Part shown: positions 1 through 7,238 of the stretch, one piece after another
Numbering within the stretch: the first letter of the stretch is position 1
Layout: each line of letters starts with the position of its first letter
Assembly: GCA_023433515.1 (NCBI GenBank)
Contig: JAEZCN010000163.1
Coordinates: forward strand, 1-24,941
Reading direction: 5' to 3'
Length of the DNA: 24,941 nt
DNA from: Pseudomonadota bacterium
GTDB lineage: Bacteria > Pseudomonadota > Gammaproteobacteria > Steroidobacterales > Steroidobacteraceae
The notes under the pieces: model-generated
Told to the model about the DNA's origin: nothing
What the model saw: the letters and a program-made list of their open reading frames with translations, nothing else
Databases searched by the model: none
Program-made: the position numbers and the translations under genes

Positions 1-1508
1 GCATCGATTCGATCAACGCCGGCGCCTGGTCCGGTAGTTTGGGCTGGTCGAAGGACGTCGCCGGCCCGCTCATCGATTCGGTGAATCCCGCGACCGGCGA
101 GTCGCTCGCGCAGGTGCGCGGCGCGACGGTCACCGACTACGAAGCCGTCATGCGCAGCGCCGTCGAGGCCGCCGCCGCGTGGCGCGCCGTGCCCGCGCCG
201 CGTCGTGGCGAGGCGATCCGCCTGCTCGGCGAAGCATTGCGCGGCGCCAAGGAAGACCTCGGCGCGCTGGTGACGCTCGAGAACGGCAAGATCAAGGCCG
301 AGGGCCTGGGCGAAGTCCAGGAGATGATCGACATCGCGGATTTCGCGGTCGGCCAGTCGCGCATGTTGTACGGCCTCACGATGCACTCGGAGCGTCCGCA
401 GCACCGCATGTACGAGCAGTGGCATCCGCTCGGCGTCGTCGGGATCATTTCCGCGTTCAATTTCCCGGTGGCCGTGTGGGCGTGGAACTCGTTCCTCGCG
501 GCGATCTGCGGCAATGCGTCCGTGTGGAAGCCTTCGCCCAAGACGCCATTGACCGCCCTCGCCGTCCAGCACCTGTGCAACAAGGTGATGCGCGAGAACG
601 ATCTGCCCGCGATCTTCCAGGTCTTCATCGACGCAGGCACCGAGCTCGCGACGAAGTTCGTCGAGGATCGGCGCGTCGCGCTGGTGTCGTTCACCGGCTC
701 CACCGCGGTGGGACGCAACGTCGCCGAACGCGTGGCGCGGCGTCTCGGCAAGGTGCTGCTCGAGCTCGGCGGCAACAACGCGATCATCGTGGACGAATCC
801 GCGGATCTGATGCTCGCGGTGCCTTCGATCGTGTTCGGCGCGGTCGGTACGGCGGGCCAGCGCTGCACGACGACGCGCCGCGTGCTCGTGCACCGTTCGC
901 GCATCGACGAGCTGGAGAAGAAACTCGCGCACGCCTACACGCAGGTGCGCATCGGCAATCCGGCCGATCCTGCGACGCTGATGGGCCCGCTGATCGACAA
1001 GAGCGCGGTCGAGCGCTATTCGCAAGCGATCTCACAGGCGAAGGCCGCGGGCGGCAAGGTCATCACGGGCGAAAAGGTTCTGGCGGGCAAGGGCAACTTC
1101 GTCGCGCCGACGATCATTCGCGCCGAGAACGACTGGCCGATCGTCCAGCACGAGACGTTCGCGCCGGTTCTCTATCTGATTGCGTTCGACACGCTCGACG
1201 AAGCGATCGAGATGCAGAACGCCTCGGCGCACGGCCTGTCTTCCGCGATCTTCACCGACCGGCTGCAGCACGCGGAGCGATTCCTCTCGTCCACCGGCAG
1301 CGACTGCGGCATCGCCAACGTGAACATCGGCACCTCCGGCGCCGAAATCGGCGGCGCGTTCGGCGGCGAGAAGGACACGGGCGGCGGCCGCGAGTCGGGT
1401 TCGGATTCCTGGAAGGCCTACATGCGCCGCCAGACGAACACGATCAACTGGAGCCGCCAGCTCCCTCTGGCCCAGGGCATCACGTTCGAGATCAAGGAAG
1501 GACCGTAG
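1..1508 (+). CDS. amaB: L-piperidine-6-carboxylate / alpha-aminoadipate semialdehyde dehydrogenase, ALDH7 family (5' truncated)
   Basis: NAD(P)-dependent oxidation of alpha-aminoadipate semialdehyde (in equilibrium with piperideine-6-carboxylate) to aminoadipate in lysine catabolism; cytosolic. The frame is open to the window edge (first full codon at 3). The residues before the TTG at 39 (NAGAWSGS) resemble the N-terminus of ALDH7 proteins, so the true start lies outside the window. Counting from the TTG at 39, the active-site Asn is N141 (AFNFPVAV), the general-base Glu is E242 (LELGGNNA) and the nucleophile is C276 (GQRCTTTRR). The ALDH7 hallmarks SGAEIGGAFGGEK and GGGRESGSDSWK near the C-terminus match the human antiquitin/AmaB group far better than generic aldehyde dehydrogenases. 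The stop codon at 1506-1508 touches the stop of the convergent gene. The family is certain from recall of the sequence; the exact substrate is inferred from family membership, because no lysine-catabolism neighbour is visible. Confidence 0.93.
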   Translation, partial: IDSINAGAWSGSLGWSKDVAGPLIDSVNPATGESLAQVRGATVTDYEAVMRSAVEAAAAWRAVPAPRRGEAIRLLGEALRGAKEDLGALVTLENGKIKAEGLGEVQEMIDIADFAVGQSRMLYGLTMHSERPQHRMYEQWHPLGVVGIISAFNFPVAVWAWNSFLAAICGNASVWKPSPKTPLTALAVQHLCNKVMRENDLPAIFQVFIDAGTELATKFVEDRRVALVSFTGSTAVGRNVAERVARRLGKVLLELGGNNAIIVDESADLMLAVPSIVFGAVGTAGQRCTTTRRVLVHRSRIDELEKKLAHAYTQVRIGNPADPATLMGPLIDKSAVERYSQAISQAKAAGGKVITGEKVLAGKGNFVAPTIIRAENDWPIVQHETFAPVLYLIAFDTLDEAIEMQNASAHGLSSAIFTDRLQHAERFLSSTGSDCGIANVNIGTSGAEIGGAFGGEKDTGGGRESGSDSWKAYMRRQTNTINWSRQLPLAQGITFEIKEGP

Positions 1509-2450
1509 TCAGGACTTGGGCAGCGGCGCCGGCGGTGGGCAGAGATCCCGGTATCCCGCGACGTACTCGGCGAGCGGAATCAGGCCGATGGCCTTGTGGC
1601 GCGTGTCGACGCTCGCTGGATCCTCGATCGGATACGGGGCCCAGGTACCATCGGACTGACAATTGCCCTGCGTGCCGTATTTCTGCGGACGGCCATCGGC
1701 GTTCGCCACGCGGTCGTATAGATAGGCCACGCCCTTCGGGCTCGTCTTGCCCGGCGGCAGCGACTCGAGCATGGCGAGGACCTCGCGCTGGAATGCCCTG
1801 TCTCGATCCGCGTGCAGCACGAGCAGCCAGGCAGCCTTGTCGGCGCCCGCGCCGAATCTCTCGATGTCGAACCAGCCGATCTCGGCCATCTGCCGCTTGA
1901 GCCAGGCGGTGTTGTCGCAGTCCACGGCCAACAACCTCACGGTCATTACCGAGCTCCACGCTTCTTCCGCCAGCGGAGGAAGGTTGGCCGACCACGGTGT
2001 CTCTTCCAGGGTGCGGATCTTCTGATCCATCGCGACTCGCCGTTCGAGTTCCGCGATCCGCGGATCGTCCTTCACCGGCGCCTGCTCCGCGGCGCGACGC
2101 ACTCGCTCCTCGACCTCACCCAGGCGCGCACGAATCGCGTCCGCATTCGACTTCCAGTTGGCGGCATCGGTCGACTTCTGCAGCAGGGACATCCACATCA
2201 GTCCGTTCAGGCGCCGCAACAGGTCGGCTTCGCAGCCGCTGTTCAAATCCTCGGTCAACAGGCCGGGAATGACGGACTGATTCCAGGCCAGGCGCTGCTC
2301 CGCCGTGAGCGACCAGAAGTCCTCCGGGACCAGGTCGTGCTTCACGGGATCGACGGTCCCGTTGCCCAGGGCTTCGATGAACTTCGCGGGCTCGGGTGGC
2401 GCGGCCTGCGCCGCGGTCGCGACGAGGATCCACAAAAGCAGCAAACGCAT
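1509..2450 (-). CDS. Secreted DUF6624-type protein of unknown function
   Basis: 313 residues. Residues 1-17 form a signal peptide (hydrophobic core LLLLWILVATAA, likely cleavage after AQA), so the protein is probably periplasmic. The middle (about 105-145) is charged and helical, rich in Arg/Glu, and could form a short coiled coil. The C-terminal third carries the pattern I associate with DUF6624: AAWLLVLHADRD (H213), a run of basic and aliphatic residues, AYLYDRV, and GRPQKYGTQ (257-261). No enzymatic function is known to me. The start is supported by GGAGG eight bases before the ATG. It lies 52 bp downstream of the phoQ-like gene on the same strand and could be the last, loosely attached member of that operon; I see no clear terminator between them. 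Its stop codon at 1509-1511 directly abuts the stop of the dehydrogenase on the other strand. Confidence 0.8.
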   Translation of the reverse strand: MRLLLLWILVATAAQAAPPEPAKFIEALGNGTVDPVKHDLVPEDFWSLTAEQRLAWNQSVIPGLLTEDLNSGCEADLLRRLNGLMWMSLLQKSTDAANWKSNADAIRARLGEVEERVRRAAEQAPVKDDPRIAELERRVAMDQKIRTLEETPWSANLPPLAEEAWSSVMTVRLLAVDCDNTAWLKRQMAEIGWFDIERFGAGADKAAWLLVLHADRDRAFQREVLAMLESLPPGKTSPKGVAYLYDRVANADGRPQKYGTQGNCQSDGTWAPYPIEDPASVDTRHKAIGLIPLAEYVAGYRDLCPPPAPLPKS

Positions 2451-2502
2451 GTCCCTTGCCTCCAGGCCGGCGGCCTAACCACTCATCCGGCTGGGGATCG
2501 TA

Positions 2503-3876
2503 TCAGTCGCCGGACCTTCCCGGTAGTTTGAGCTCGAAGCGGGCTCCGCCGAAGCGCGAGGCGTCGATGAGCATGCTTCCGCCGTACAAGGCGACCGTGT
2601 CGTGAACCATCGAGAGTCCGAGGCCGTGACCCGGTATCGCTTCGTCGGCACGGCCGCCGCGCTGCAGGACCTTCGCCCGGTCCGCCTCCCTGATTCCCGG
2701 TCCATCGTCGTCGATGACGATCGACAGGGCCGAACGCGATTGGGCCGCGGGCGCGATCGAGGCTTCGATCCGCACGTTCGCCTTGGCCCACTTGCAGGCG
2801 TTGTCGAGCAGGTTGCCGAGCATCTCGGTGATGTCGTTGCGATCGCCGATGAACTGCGCGCCGGGCTCGATCTCCGTCTTGAACAGCAGGTCCTTGTTGC
2901 CGTAAACCTTGAGCAGCGCCGAGCGCAGCTCCGCGACCACCGGCGCGAGATCCACCGGCGCCTGCCCCAGCAACACGCCGCCGCTCGCCGCGGCGCGATT
3001 CATCTGGTGCTCGATCGTGCCGGTCATGCGGTCGATCTCGCCGTTGAGCGCCGCGTTGCGCGCGCTCGCGTCGCTGACGCGGAGCGACTGGCGCATGACC
3101 GCGAGCGGCGTCTTGAGGCTGTGCGCGAGATTGCCGAGCGTGTCGCGGTAACGTTTCACGCGCGTGCGCTCGGCGTCGAGCAGCGCGTTCAGATTGCTCG
3201 TGACCGCCACGAGCTCCACCGGCCACTCGTCATTGAGTCGCTCGCGCGTGCCGGCCTCGACTTCCTTGATCTCGCGCTCGAGGCGTCGCACGGGTTGCGA
3301 AAGCCAGCGGATCAGCACCGCGAGCGTCGCGACGAACAGCAACGCGAGTCCCGCGAACCATCCCACGAGTTGATGCCGGAAGCTCGAGACCTGCTCCTCG
3401 TAGGCTTCCAGGCTCGACGCGACGCTGAACGTGAACCGCGCCGATTCCCCATGCAGGTTTTCCCACAGGATGCCGCGGCTCGCGACGGCCAGCCGGATCG
3501 GCGTGCCTTCGATGTGCGTGAAGAAGAAGCTGCGTTCGCCGGGTTCGAGCGGCGGGCCGAACTGCACGTCCGTGCCGATCGTGGATTGCGAACGCCAGAT
3601 GCTTTCGCCGCTCGCCGAACGAATTTCCGCATAGAGGCCGGAGCCCGGCGTCTCGAAGCGCGTTTCGAGCACCGCGGTCGGCGTCACGGATTCTGGACCG
3701 TCGGGATCCGCCGCGGCGATGAGCGCCACCATCTGCGCGTCGATGACTTCCCGCAGGCCGCGCTCGGCGGCATCGCGGAACAACATGTCGAGCAGCAGGA
3801 CGGTGAGTCCGAAGAACAGGACCAGCACGCAGAAGACCGACAACATCAGCCGGCGTCTGAGTGATGGTCTCGACAT
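2503..3876 (-). CDS. phoQ: PhoQ-like sensor histidine kinase
   Basis: 457 residues. Inner-membrane sensor kinase for the adjacent PhoP-like regulator. TM1 is about 11-31, a periplasmic sensor region about 32-168, TM2 about 170-190, then a HAMP-like linker (about 191-240). The H-box is LAHSLKTPLAV with H252; this HSLKTP form is typical of the PhoQ subgroup. The catalytic domain shows the N-box (LLDNACKWAK, N359), the G1 box DDDGPG (389-394) and the G2 box GHGLGLSM (416-423). The reading frame stays open far upstream into the regulator gene, but that part is an out-of-frame shadow; the ATG at 3876 begins the protein just before TM1 and lies 23 bp after the regulator's stop. No strong Shine-Dalgarno is seen. 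The periplasmic domain lacks an obvious acidic Mg2+ patch like that of enterobacterial PhoQ, so the signal cannot be read from the sequence. Confidence 0.9.
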   Translation of the reverse strand: MSRPSLRRRLMLSVFCVLVLFFGLTVLLLDMLFRDAAERGLREVIDAQMVALIAAADPDGPESVTPTAVLETRFETPGSGLYAEIRSASGESIWRSQSTIGTDVQFGPPLEPGERSFFFTHIEGTPIRLAVASRGILWENLHGESARFTFSVASSLEAYEEQVSSFRHQLVGWFAGLALLFVATLAVLIRWLSQPVRRLEREIKEVEAGTRERLNDEWPVELVAVTSNLNALLDAERTRVKRYRDTLGNLAHSLKTPLAVMRQSLRVSDASARNAALNGEIDRMTGTIEHQMNRAAASGGVLLGQAPVDLAPVVAELRSALLKVYGNKDLLFKTEIEPGAQFIGDRNDITEMLGNLLDNACKWAKANVRIEASIAPAAQSRSALSIVIDDDGPGIREADRAKVLQRGGRADEAIPGHGLGLSMVHDTVALYGGSMLIDASRFGGARFELKLPGRSGD

Positions 3877-3899
3877 CGCGGCCGGGCGCGCCTGGGTAG

Positions 3900-4601
3900 C
3901 TAGACGCCCGGGGGGCGCGCCATGTCCGTACGGGCAAGCGCGAACCGATACCCGCGCCCGCGCAGCGTTTCGATCGGCTGCAGAGTCTCCCCGGGATCGA
4001 GCTTGCGACGCAGGCGCCCGATGAATACCTCGATGACGTTGCTGTCGCGCTCGTAATCCTGGTCGTAGAGCCGCTCGGTCAGCTCGGTCTTCGAGATCAC
4101 GTCGCCGGCGCGCAGCATCATGTGCTCGAGGATGCGGTATTCGAACGTGGTGAGTTCGATCGCCGCGCCGTTGAGCGTCACGGTCTGCGCACGTGTATCG
4201 AGACGGATCGGTCCGCATTCGAGCACGGGGCTCGCCCAGCCGCCCGCGCGGCGCAACAACGCCTGCATGCGCGCGAGCACTTCCTCGAAGTGATACGGCT
4301 TGGCGACATAGTCGTCCGCGCCGGCCTGCAGTCCTTCGACCTTGTCCTGCCAGCGGTCGCGCGCCGTGAGGATGAGGATCGGGAATTTCTTGCCGGCCGC
4401 GCGCAGCTTGCGGATCAGCTCGAGGCCCGGAAGTTTGGGCAAGCCGAGGTCGATCACGGCGATGTCGAGCGGATATTCGGAACCCGCGAAGAGTCCCTCC
4501 TCGCCGTCGCTCGCCACGTCGACCGTGAATCCGTGTCTGGAGAGCTGCTCGCGCAGTCCCTCGCGCAACGTCGCTTCGTCTTCGACGACCAGCGCTCTCA
4601 T
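3900..4601 (-). CDS. phoP: PhoP-like OmpR-family response regulator
   Basis: 233 residues. The receiver domain (1-115) has the acidic pair E8/D9, phospho-acceptor D51 (AVIDLGLP), switch T79 and K101 (AKPYHFEE). The stretch WQDKVEGLQAGADDYVAKP is very close to E. coli PhoP. The C-terminal winged-helix DNA-binding domain (about 125-222) has the TTFEYRILEHM and RESN-like VIEVFIGRLRRKL segments. It is expected to be phosphorylated by the kinase encoded just downstream and to bind direct-repeat operators with 11-bp periodicity. Its ATG overlaps the stop codon of the preceding PepSY gene in an ATGA arrangement (4598-4601), which points to translational coupling. A candidate target site lies at 5720-5735, in front of the glycine-zipper gene. 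Confidence 0.92.
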   Translation of the reverse strand: MRALVVEDEATLREGLREQLSRHGFTVDVASDGEEGLFAGSEYPLDIAVIDLGLPKLPGLELIRKLRAAGKKFPILILTARDRWQDKVEGLQAGADDYVAKPYHFEEVLARMQALLRRAGGWASPVLECGPIRLDTRAQTVTLNGAAIELTTFEYRILEHMMLRAGDVISKTELTERLYDQDYERDSNVIEVFIGRLRRKLDPGETLQPIETLRGRGYRFALARTDMARPPGV

Positions 4602-4921
4602 CGCATCCTCCCGGTGGCGGCATCGATCCGCACGGTGAATACGCGTCCGTTTTCGGACAGCAGCTTGAGCACGTACACGGTCCTTCCGTCCTCGTCGGTT
4701 ACTTCGGTGCGCACCACGCGCGCGCGGTATTGGCGCTCGGCGCGGACCACGGCCTCGTCGAGCGAAATTCCATCGCGAAACATCACGTCCTGCACCGGCG
4801 CCTCGCGCAGCGGCGTGCCGGAAACGACTTGCCCCGGCAGTGCGTGGGCCATCGCGAGCGGCGCGAATCCCGCGGCCGCGGTCAGCGTGAGGGGCAACAA
4901 CACCTGGCGGAGCTTGCTCAT
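4598..4921 (-). CDS. PepSY-domain periplasmic protein, first gene of the phoPQ operon
   Basis: 107 residues from the ATG at 4921. A signal peptide covers residues 1-25 (LLPLTLTAAAGFAPLAMA, cleavage after AMA). The mature part is a single PepSY unit: ISLDEAVVRAERQYRARVV, then EVTDEDGRTVYVLKLLSENGR (split here by description: a strand ending VYVLKLL) and a terminal VRIDAATGRMR. PepSY domains are thought to inhibit proteases or modulate partners in the envelope. PepSY genes commonly precede phoPQ in xanthomonad-type genomes, so an accessory sensor role for PhoQ is a reasonable inference. The frame extends upstream to 5047, but that extension would bury the signal peptide behind an unrelated stretch, so I prefer 4921. 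The stop codon overlaps the phoP start by four bases (ATGA). Confidence 0.82.
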   Translation of the reverse strand: MSKLRQVLLPLTLTAAAGFAPLAMAHALPGQVVSGTPLREAPVQDVMFRDGISLDEAVVRAERQYRARVVRTEVTDEDGRTVYVLKLLSENGRVFTVRIDAATGRMR

Positions 4922-4941
4922 GACGGGCGCCAGTTTAATTG

Positions 4942-4953
4942 TTTGCCGGCAAA
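4942..4953. repeat. Perfect 12-bp palindrome TTTGCCGGCAAA
   Basis: The palindrome lies 21 bp upstream of the PepSY start codon and overlaps the T-tract of the terminator that serves the upstream glycine-zipper gene. It could be an operator for the PepSY-phoPQ operon or merely extend the terminator. The 10-bp core TTGCCGGCAA also occurs inside the glycine-zipper coding sequence near 5574, where it encodes part of the signal-peptide region. Confidence 0.45.
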
Positions 4954-5003
4954 AGGCGATGCGGGCAGCCGTCTCTTTCCAGAGAGGGCTGGCCCGCATC
5001 GCC
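4951..5003 (-). terminator. Intrinsic terminator of the glycine-zipper gene
   Basis: Arms 4955-4970 and 4987-5003 pair over 16 bases with one bulged G (4991): GGCGATGCGGGC with its complement, then AGCC with GGCT. The stem continues inward as TCTCT (4972-4976) with AGAGA (4981-4985) around a TTCC loop, about 21 base pairs in all. Read on the minus strand, the hairpin is followed at once by TTTT (4954-4951). It sits 40 bp past the glycine-zipper stop codon, so it should end that transcript before the PepSY gene. Confidence 0.8.
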
Positions 5004-5043
5004 CAGAGCGACCAGATCGCCGCCGCAAACAACTCGGTCGTCA

Positions 5044-5664
5044 TCATTCGGCCGGCGACACGTCGACCCGCACGCGGATGCGATCACCCGGGTCGTACGG
5101 CATCTCGGTCACCTGGCGACGACCGTTGTACAGGTAGGTCACGCGGTAGCCATCGACCCGCTCCTGCCACTCTTCGCGGTAACGCGTTTCGCAGCGCTCG
5201 ACCGTGTACTCGCGTGTGGGGCCGACCGAGCCGTACTGCGCATTGCGCTTCTCGGCCTGGTCGCGGCCGATGGCCGCACCGACCACGGCGCCGCCGATGG
5301 TCGCGGCGCGACGGCCGTTACCACTACCGATCTGGTTGCCGATGGCGGCGCCGATCGCCGCGCCGAGCAACGTGGCGCCGGCGTTCGAACGCGGCAGCGG
5401 ACCATTGCGATAACCGCCGCCCTCCACTCGCGTCTCGTCCCAGCACTCGCGCACCGGCGTGCTCACGCGCACCCGGGTCATCAGTGGCTGGACGTCGACG
5501 ACCTTGGCGTAATCGTAGGTGTCTTCGTAACGAACCTGGTCGTAGCGTGCGTCGTAACGATGGTCACTGCGGTTGCCGGCAAAGGCACTCGTGCCGACCA
5601 GCGCGGCGATCGACGCCGCCAGGACACCCACCGCCAACTTCTGATTCGCAGGCATGATCGCCAT
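5044..5664 (-). CDS. Glycine-zipper 2TM envelope protein
   Basis: 206 residues. A signal peptide covers about 1-29 (cleavage after AFA). A Tyr/Asp/Arg-rich stretch follows, then the segment YAKVVDVQPL...RVRVSTPVRECW, and a glycine zipper at about 96-137 (GAAIGAAIGNQIG and GGAVVGAAIG) that resembles the rickettsial 17-kDa antigen family. Two Cys, C74 and C158, flank the zipper and could form a disulfide. The zipper is expected to insert in or pack against the outer membrane; the molecular role is unknown. The start at 5664 follows GGAGGG closely (spacer 3-4 bases), while the second ATG at 5655 has a rather long spacer, so the start is uncertain by three codons. It has its own terminator (4951-5003) and a promoter with a PhoP-box-like repeat. 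Confidence 0.88.
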   Translation of the reverse strand: MAIMPANQKLAVGVLAASIAALVGTSAFAGNRSDHRYDARYDQVRYEDTYDYAKVVDVQPLMTRVRVSTPVRECWDETRVEGGGYRNGPLPRSNAGATLLGAAIGAAIGNQIGSGNGRRAATIGGAVVGAAIGRDQAEKRNAQYGSVGPTREYTVERCETRYREEWQERVDGYRVTYLYNGRRQVTEMPYDPGDRIRVRVDVSPAE

Positions 5665-5702
5665 AAACCCTCCGATTCCGGCCTTTTCGCGACCGTGGCG
5701 TC

Positions 5703-5735
5703 ACTGTACGAAGGGGTCGATGAATCCTTACTGAA
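5703..5735 (-). promoter_or_regulatory. Candidate PhoP-box promoter of the glycine-zipper gene
   Basis: On the minus strand TTCAG (5735-5731), six bases, then TTCAT (5724-5720) form a direct repeat with an 11-bp period. Exactly 11 bases further on lies TACAGT (5708-5703), a good -10 hexamer, 38 bp before the ATG at 5664. PhoP-type regulators bind tandem half-sites with 11-bp spacing in place of a -35 element, about 11-12 bp from the -10. The layout is seen directly; assignment to the neighbouring PhoP is inference. Confidence 0.4.
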
Positions 5736-5765
5736 CACCCTGCCTGCCCGCCGGAGGCGCGAAAT

Positions 5766-6578
5766 TCAGGTCCGCTTCACCTCGTTCCAGAGGGCATCCC
5801 ACGCGGTCGCATCCAGGGTCTCGAGCTCGAGACCGCGCTCGGTCGCGAGCTTTTCCATCGCGCGAAAGCGTCGTTCGAACTTGGCGTTCGCCTGGCGCAG
5901 CGCTTCTTCGGGATCGACGCGGAGATGGCGGGCCCAGTTCGCCGTGGCGAACAACAGGTCGCCGACTTCTTCCGCGCATTTCTCATCGTCACCGGGCGCG
6001 ACGTCTGCGATTTCGCGCAGCTCCTCGTCGATCTTTTCGCGCACGCCCCGCGCATCCGGCCAGTCGAATCCGACCCGGCCGGCGCGCTTGCCGAGCTTCG
6101 CGGCGCGCGCGAGCGCGGGTAATGCGAGCGGCACGTCGGCGAGTTCGCTGTGCGCGGCTCCCGACTTCGCGGCGCGTTCGCGCGCCTTGTGGTCTTCCCA
6201 CGCACGATTCAGTTCGGCGGTCGTGCCGGTGTGGGCATCCCCAAACACGTGCGGATGACGATCGGTGAGCTTGTCGGAAATCGCGTTCGCGATGCTCGCG
6301 AAGTCGAACCATCCGCGCTCCGCGCCCATCTGCGCGTGGAACACGACCTGGAACAGCAGATCGCCGAGCTCGGCTTCGAGACCGCGTGGTTCGCCATCCG
6401 CCATGGCATGACCGATCGCCTCGGCGACTTCGTACGCCTCCTCGATCGTGTACGGCGCGATGCTCGCGAAATCCTGGGCCAGATCCCAGGGACACCCGCC
6501 CTGCGGATCGCGCAGTCGCCGCATGATTCCGATCAGGCGCGCAAGCGCGTCCTGGGCTGCCTTCGGCGTGTCATTCAC
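5766..6578 (-). CDS. mazG: Nucleoside triphosphate pyrophosphohydrolase MazG
   Basis: 270 residues from the GTG at 6578, close to the 263 residues of E. coli MazG. It hydrolyses NTPs and dNTPs to the monophosphate and PPi, including damaged nucleotides, and affects ppGpp-related stress survival in E. coli. There are two tandem MazG domains, each with the metal-binding EExxE...ExxD pattern: E46/E47/E50 with E70/D73, and E185/E186/E189 with E204/D207. The segments RLRDPQGGCPWD, APYTIEEAYEV, DRHPHVF and KFERRFR are diagnostic. The frame is open upstream to 6659, but that part overlaps nudL and has no family support. The GTG has a purine-rich Shine-Dalgarno tract (GGAGGGAGAGGG) and overlaps the nudL stop in a GTGA, indicating coupled translation. 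It is the last gene of fumC-nudL-mazG. Confidence 0.95.
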   Translation of the reverse strand: MNDTPKAAQDALARLIGIMRRLRDPQGGCPWDLAQDFASIAPYTIEEAYEVAEAIGHAMADGEPRGLEAELGDLLFQVVFHAQMGAERGWFDFASIANAISDKLTDRHPHVFGDAHTGTTAELNRAWEDHKARERAAKSGAAHSELADVPLALPALARAAKLGKRAGRVGFDWPDARGVREKIDEELREIADVAPGDDEKCAEEVGDLLFATANWARHLRVDPEEALRQANAKFERRFRAMEKLATERGLELETLDATAWDALWNEVKRT

Positions 6579-7225
6579 TTGCCCTCTCCCTCCTGCACCA
6601 TGCGAACCAGGGTCAGCAACATGCCGGCCGTCGCCCCCCAGATGTTCCGCTCCTGCCACGGGATGTCGTAGAGCAGCATGTCCTGGTCGCCCACGCGCCG
6701 CATCCGCGCCTTGTGGTTCGCGCGATCGAAGAAATGTGCCGCCGGAACTTCGAATGCCGCGGAGACTTCGTCCGCATTGAGCTCCAGCTCCACCGGCGGC
6801 GACACCAGCGCGAGCACGGGCGTGACGCGGAAGCCGCTGATCACGAGGTGATCGGGTAGATAGCCGAAGACCTCCACGTGCCCGGGATCGAGGCCGATCT
6901 CTTCCTGCGCTTCGCGCAGCGCCGCGCTCGCGAAATCGGCGTCGGTGTCCTCGAGCCGGCCGCCGGGAAACGCGATCTGCGCCGCGTGCCGCGCCAGGTG
7001 GGTCGCGCGCTCGGTGAGCAATACGGTGAGTCCCTCGTCCCGATCGACGAACGGCACGAGCACCGCCGCCGGCGTGGGATTCGGCGGGAAGTGGCGCTGC
7101 AGGGCCTGCAATCGCCCGGGAGATACGCCGAGCAGGCGCCAGTCCTCGAGCTCGTGGCGCGGAGTCGATCCCGCGAAACGTTGCAGGATCCTCGTGCGCA
7201 GATCGGATGGCGGGACGCTGAGCAC
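6575..7225 (-). CDS. nudL: Nudix CoA pyrophosphatase, NudL family
   Basis: About 216 residues from the GTG at 7225. Family members cleave CoA and its derivatives to 4'-phosphopantetheine compounds and 3',5'-ADP. The Nudix helix is seen as GGRLEDTDADFASAALREAQEEIGL (split: GGRLEDTD, then ALREAQEEIGL), with the metal-binding REAQEE intact and Asp at or near the usual upstream Glu, as in E. coli NudL. The CoA-specific stretch before it, LLTERATHLARHAAQIAFPGG, departs from the classical signature: the Arg after THL is Ala and the Gly before the QIA is Ala. The C-terminal part has ISGFRVTPVLALV and NIWGATAGML. Start choice is open: GTGs at 7225, 7261 and 7273 are in frame. 7225 leaves a 13-bp gap after fumC, while the others overlap the fumC 3' end. 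The stop overlaps the mazG start. Confidence 0.88.
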   Translation of the reverse strand: MLSVPPSDLRTRILQRFAGSTPRHELEDWRLLGVSPGRLQALQRHFPPNPTPAAVLVPFVDRDEGLTVLLTERATHLARHAAQIAFPGGRLEDTDADFASAALREAQEEIGLDPGHVEVFGYLPDHLVISGFRVTPVLALVSPPVELELNADEVSAAFEVPAAHFFDRANHKARMRRVGDQDMLLYDIPWQERNIWGATAGMLLTLVRMVQEGEGK

Positions 7226-7238
7226 TCGTGAACTCAAC

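Noticed and set aside
3877..4623. N-terminal extension of the histidine kinase frame by about 249 codons
   Set aside because: It runs out of frame across the PhoP gene and reads as Arg-rich noise; the kinase begins at 3876 just before TM1.
5574..5583. Second TTGCCGGCAA as an operator
   Set aside because: It lies inside the signal-peptide codons of the glycine-zipper gene and is explained by coding; a 10-bp palindrome of this composition can arise by chance.
6579..6659. Longer MazG starting at 6659
   Set aside because: The extra residues overlap nudL and do not resemble MazG; the GTG at 6578 has a strong ribosome site and gives the usual length.
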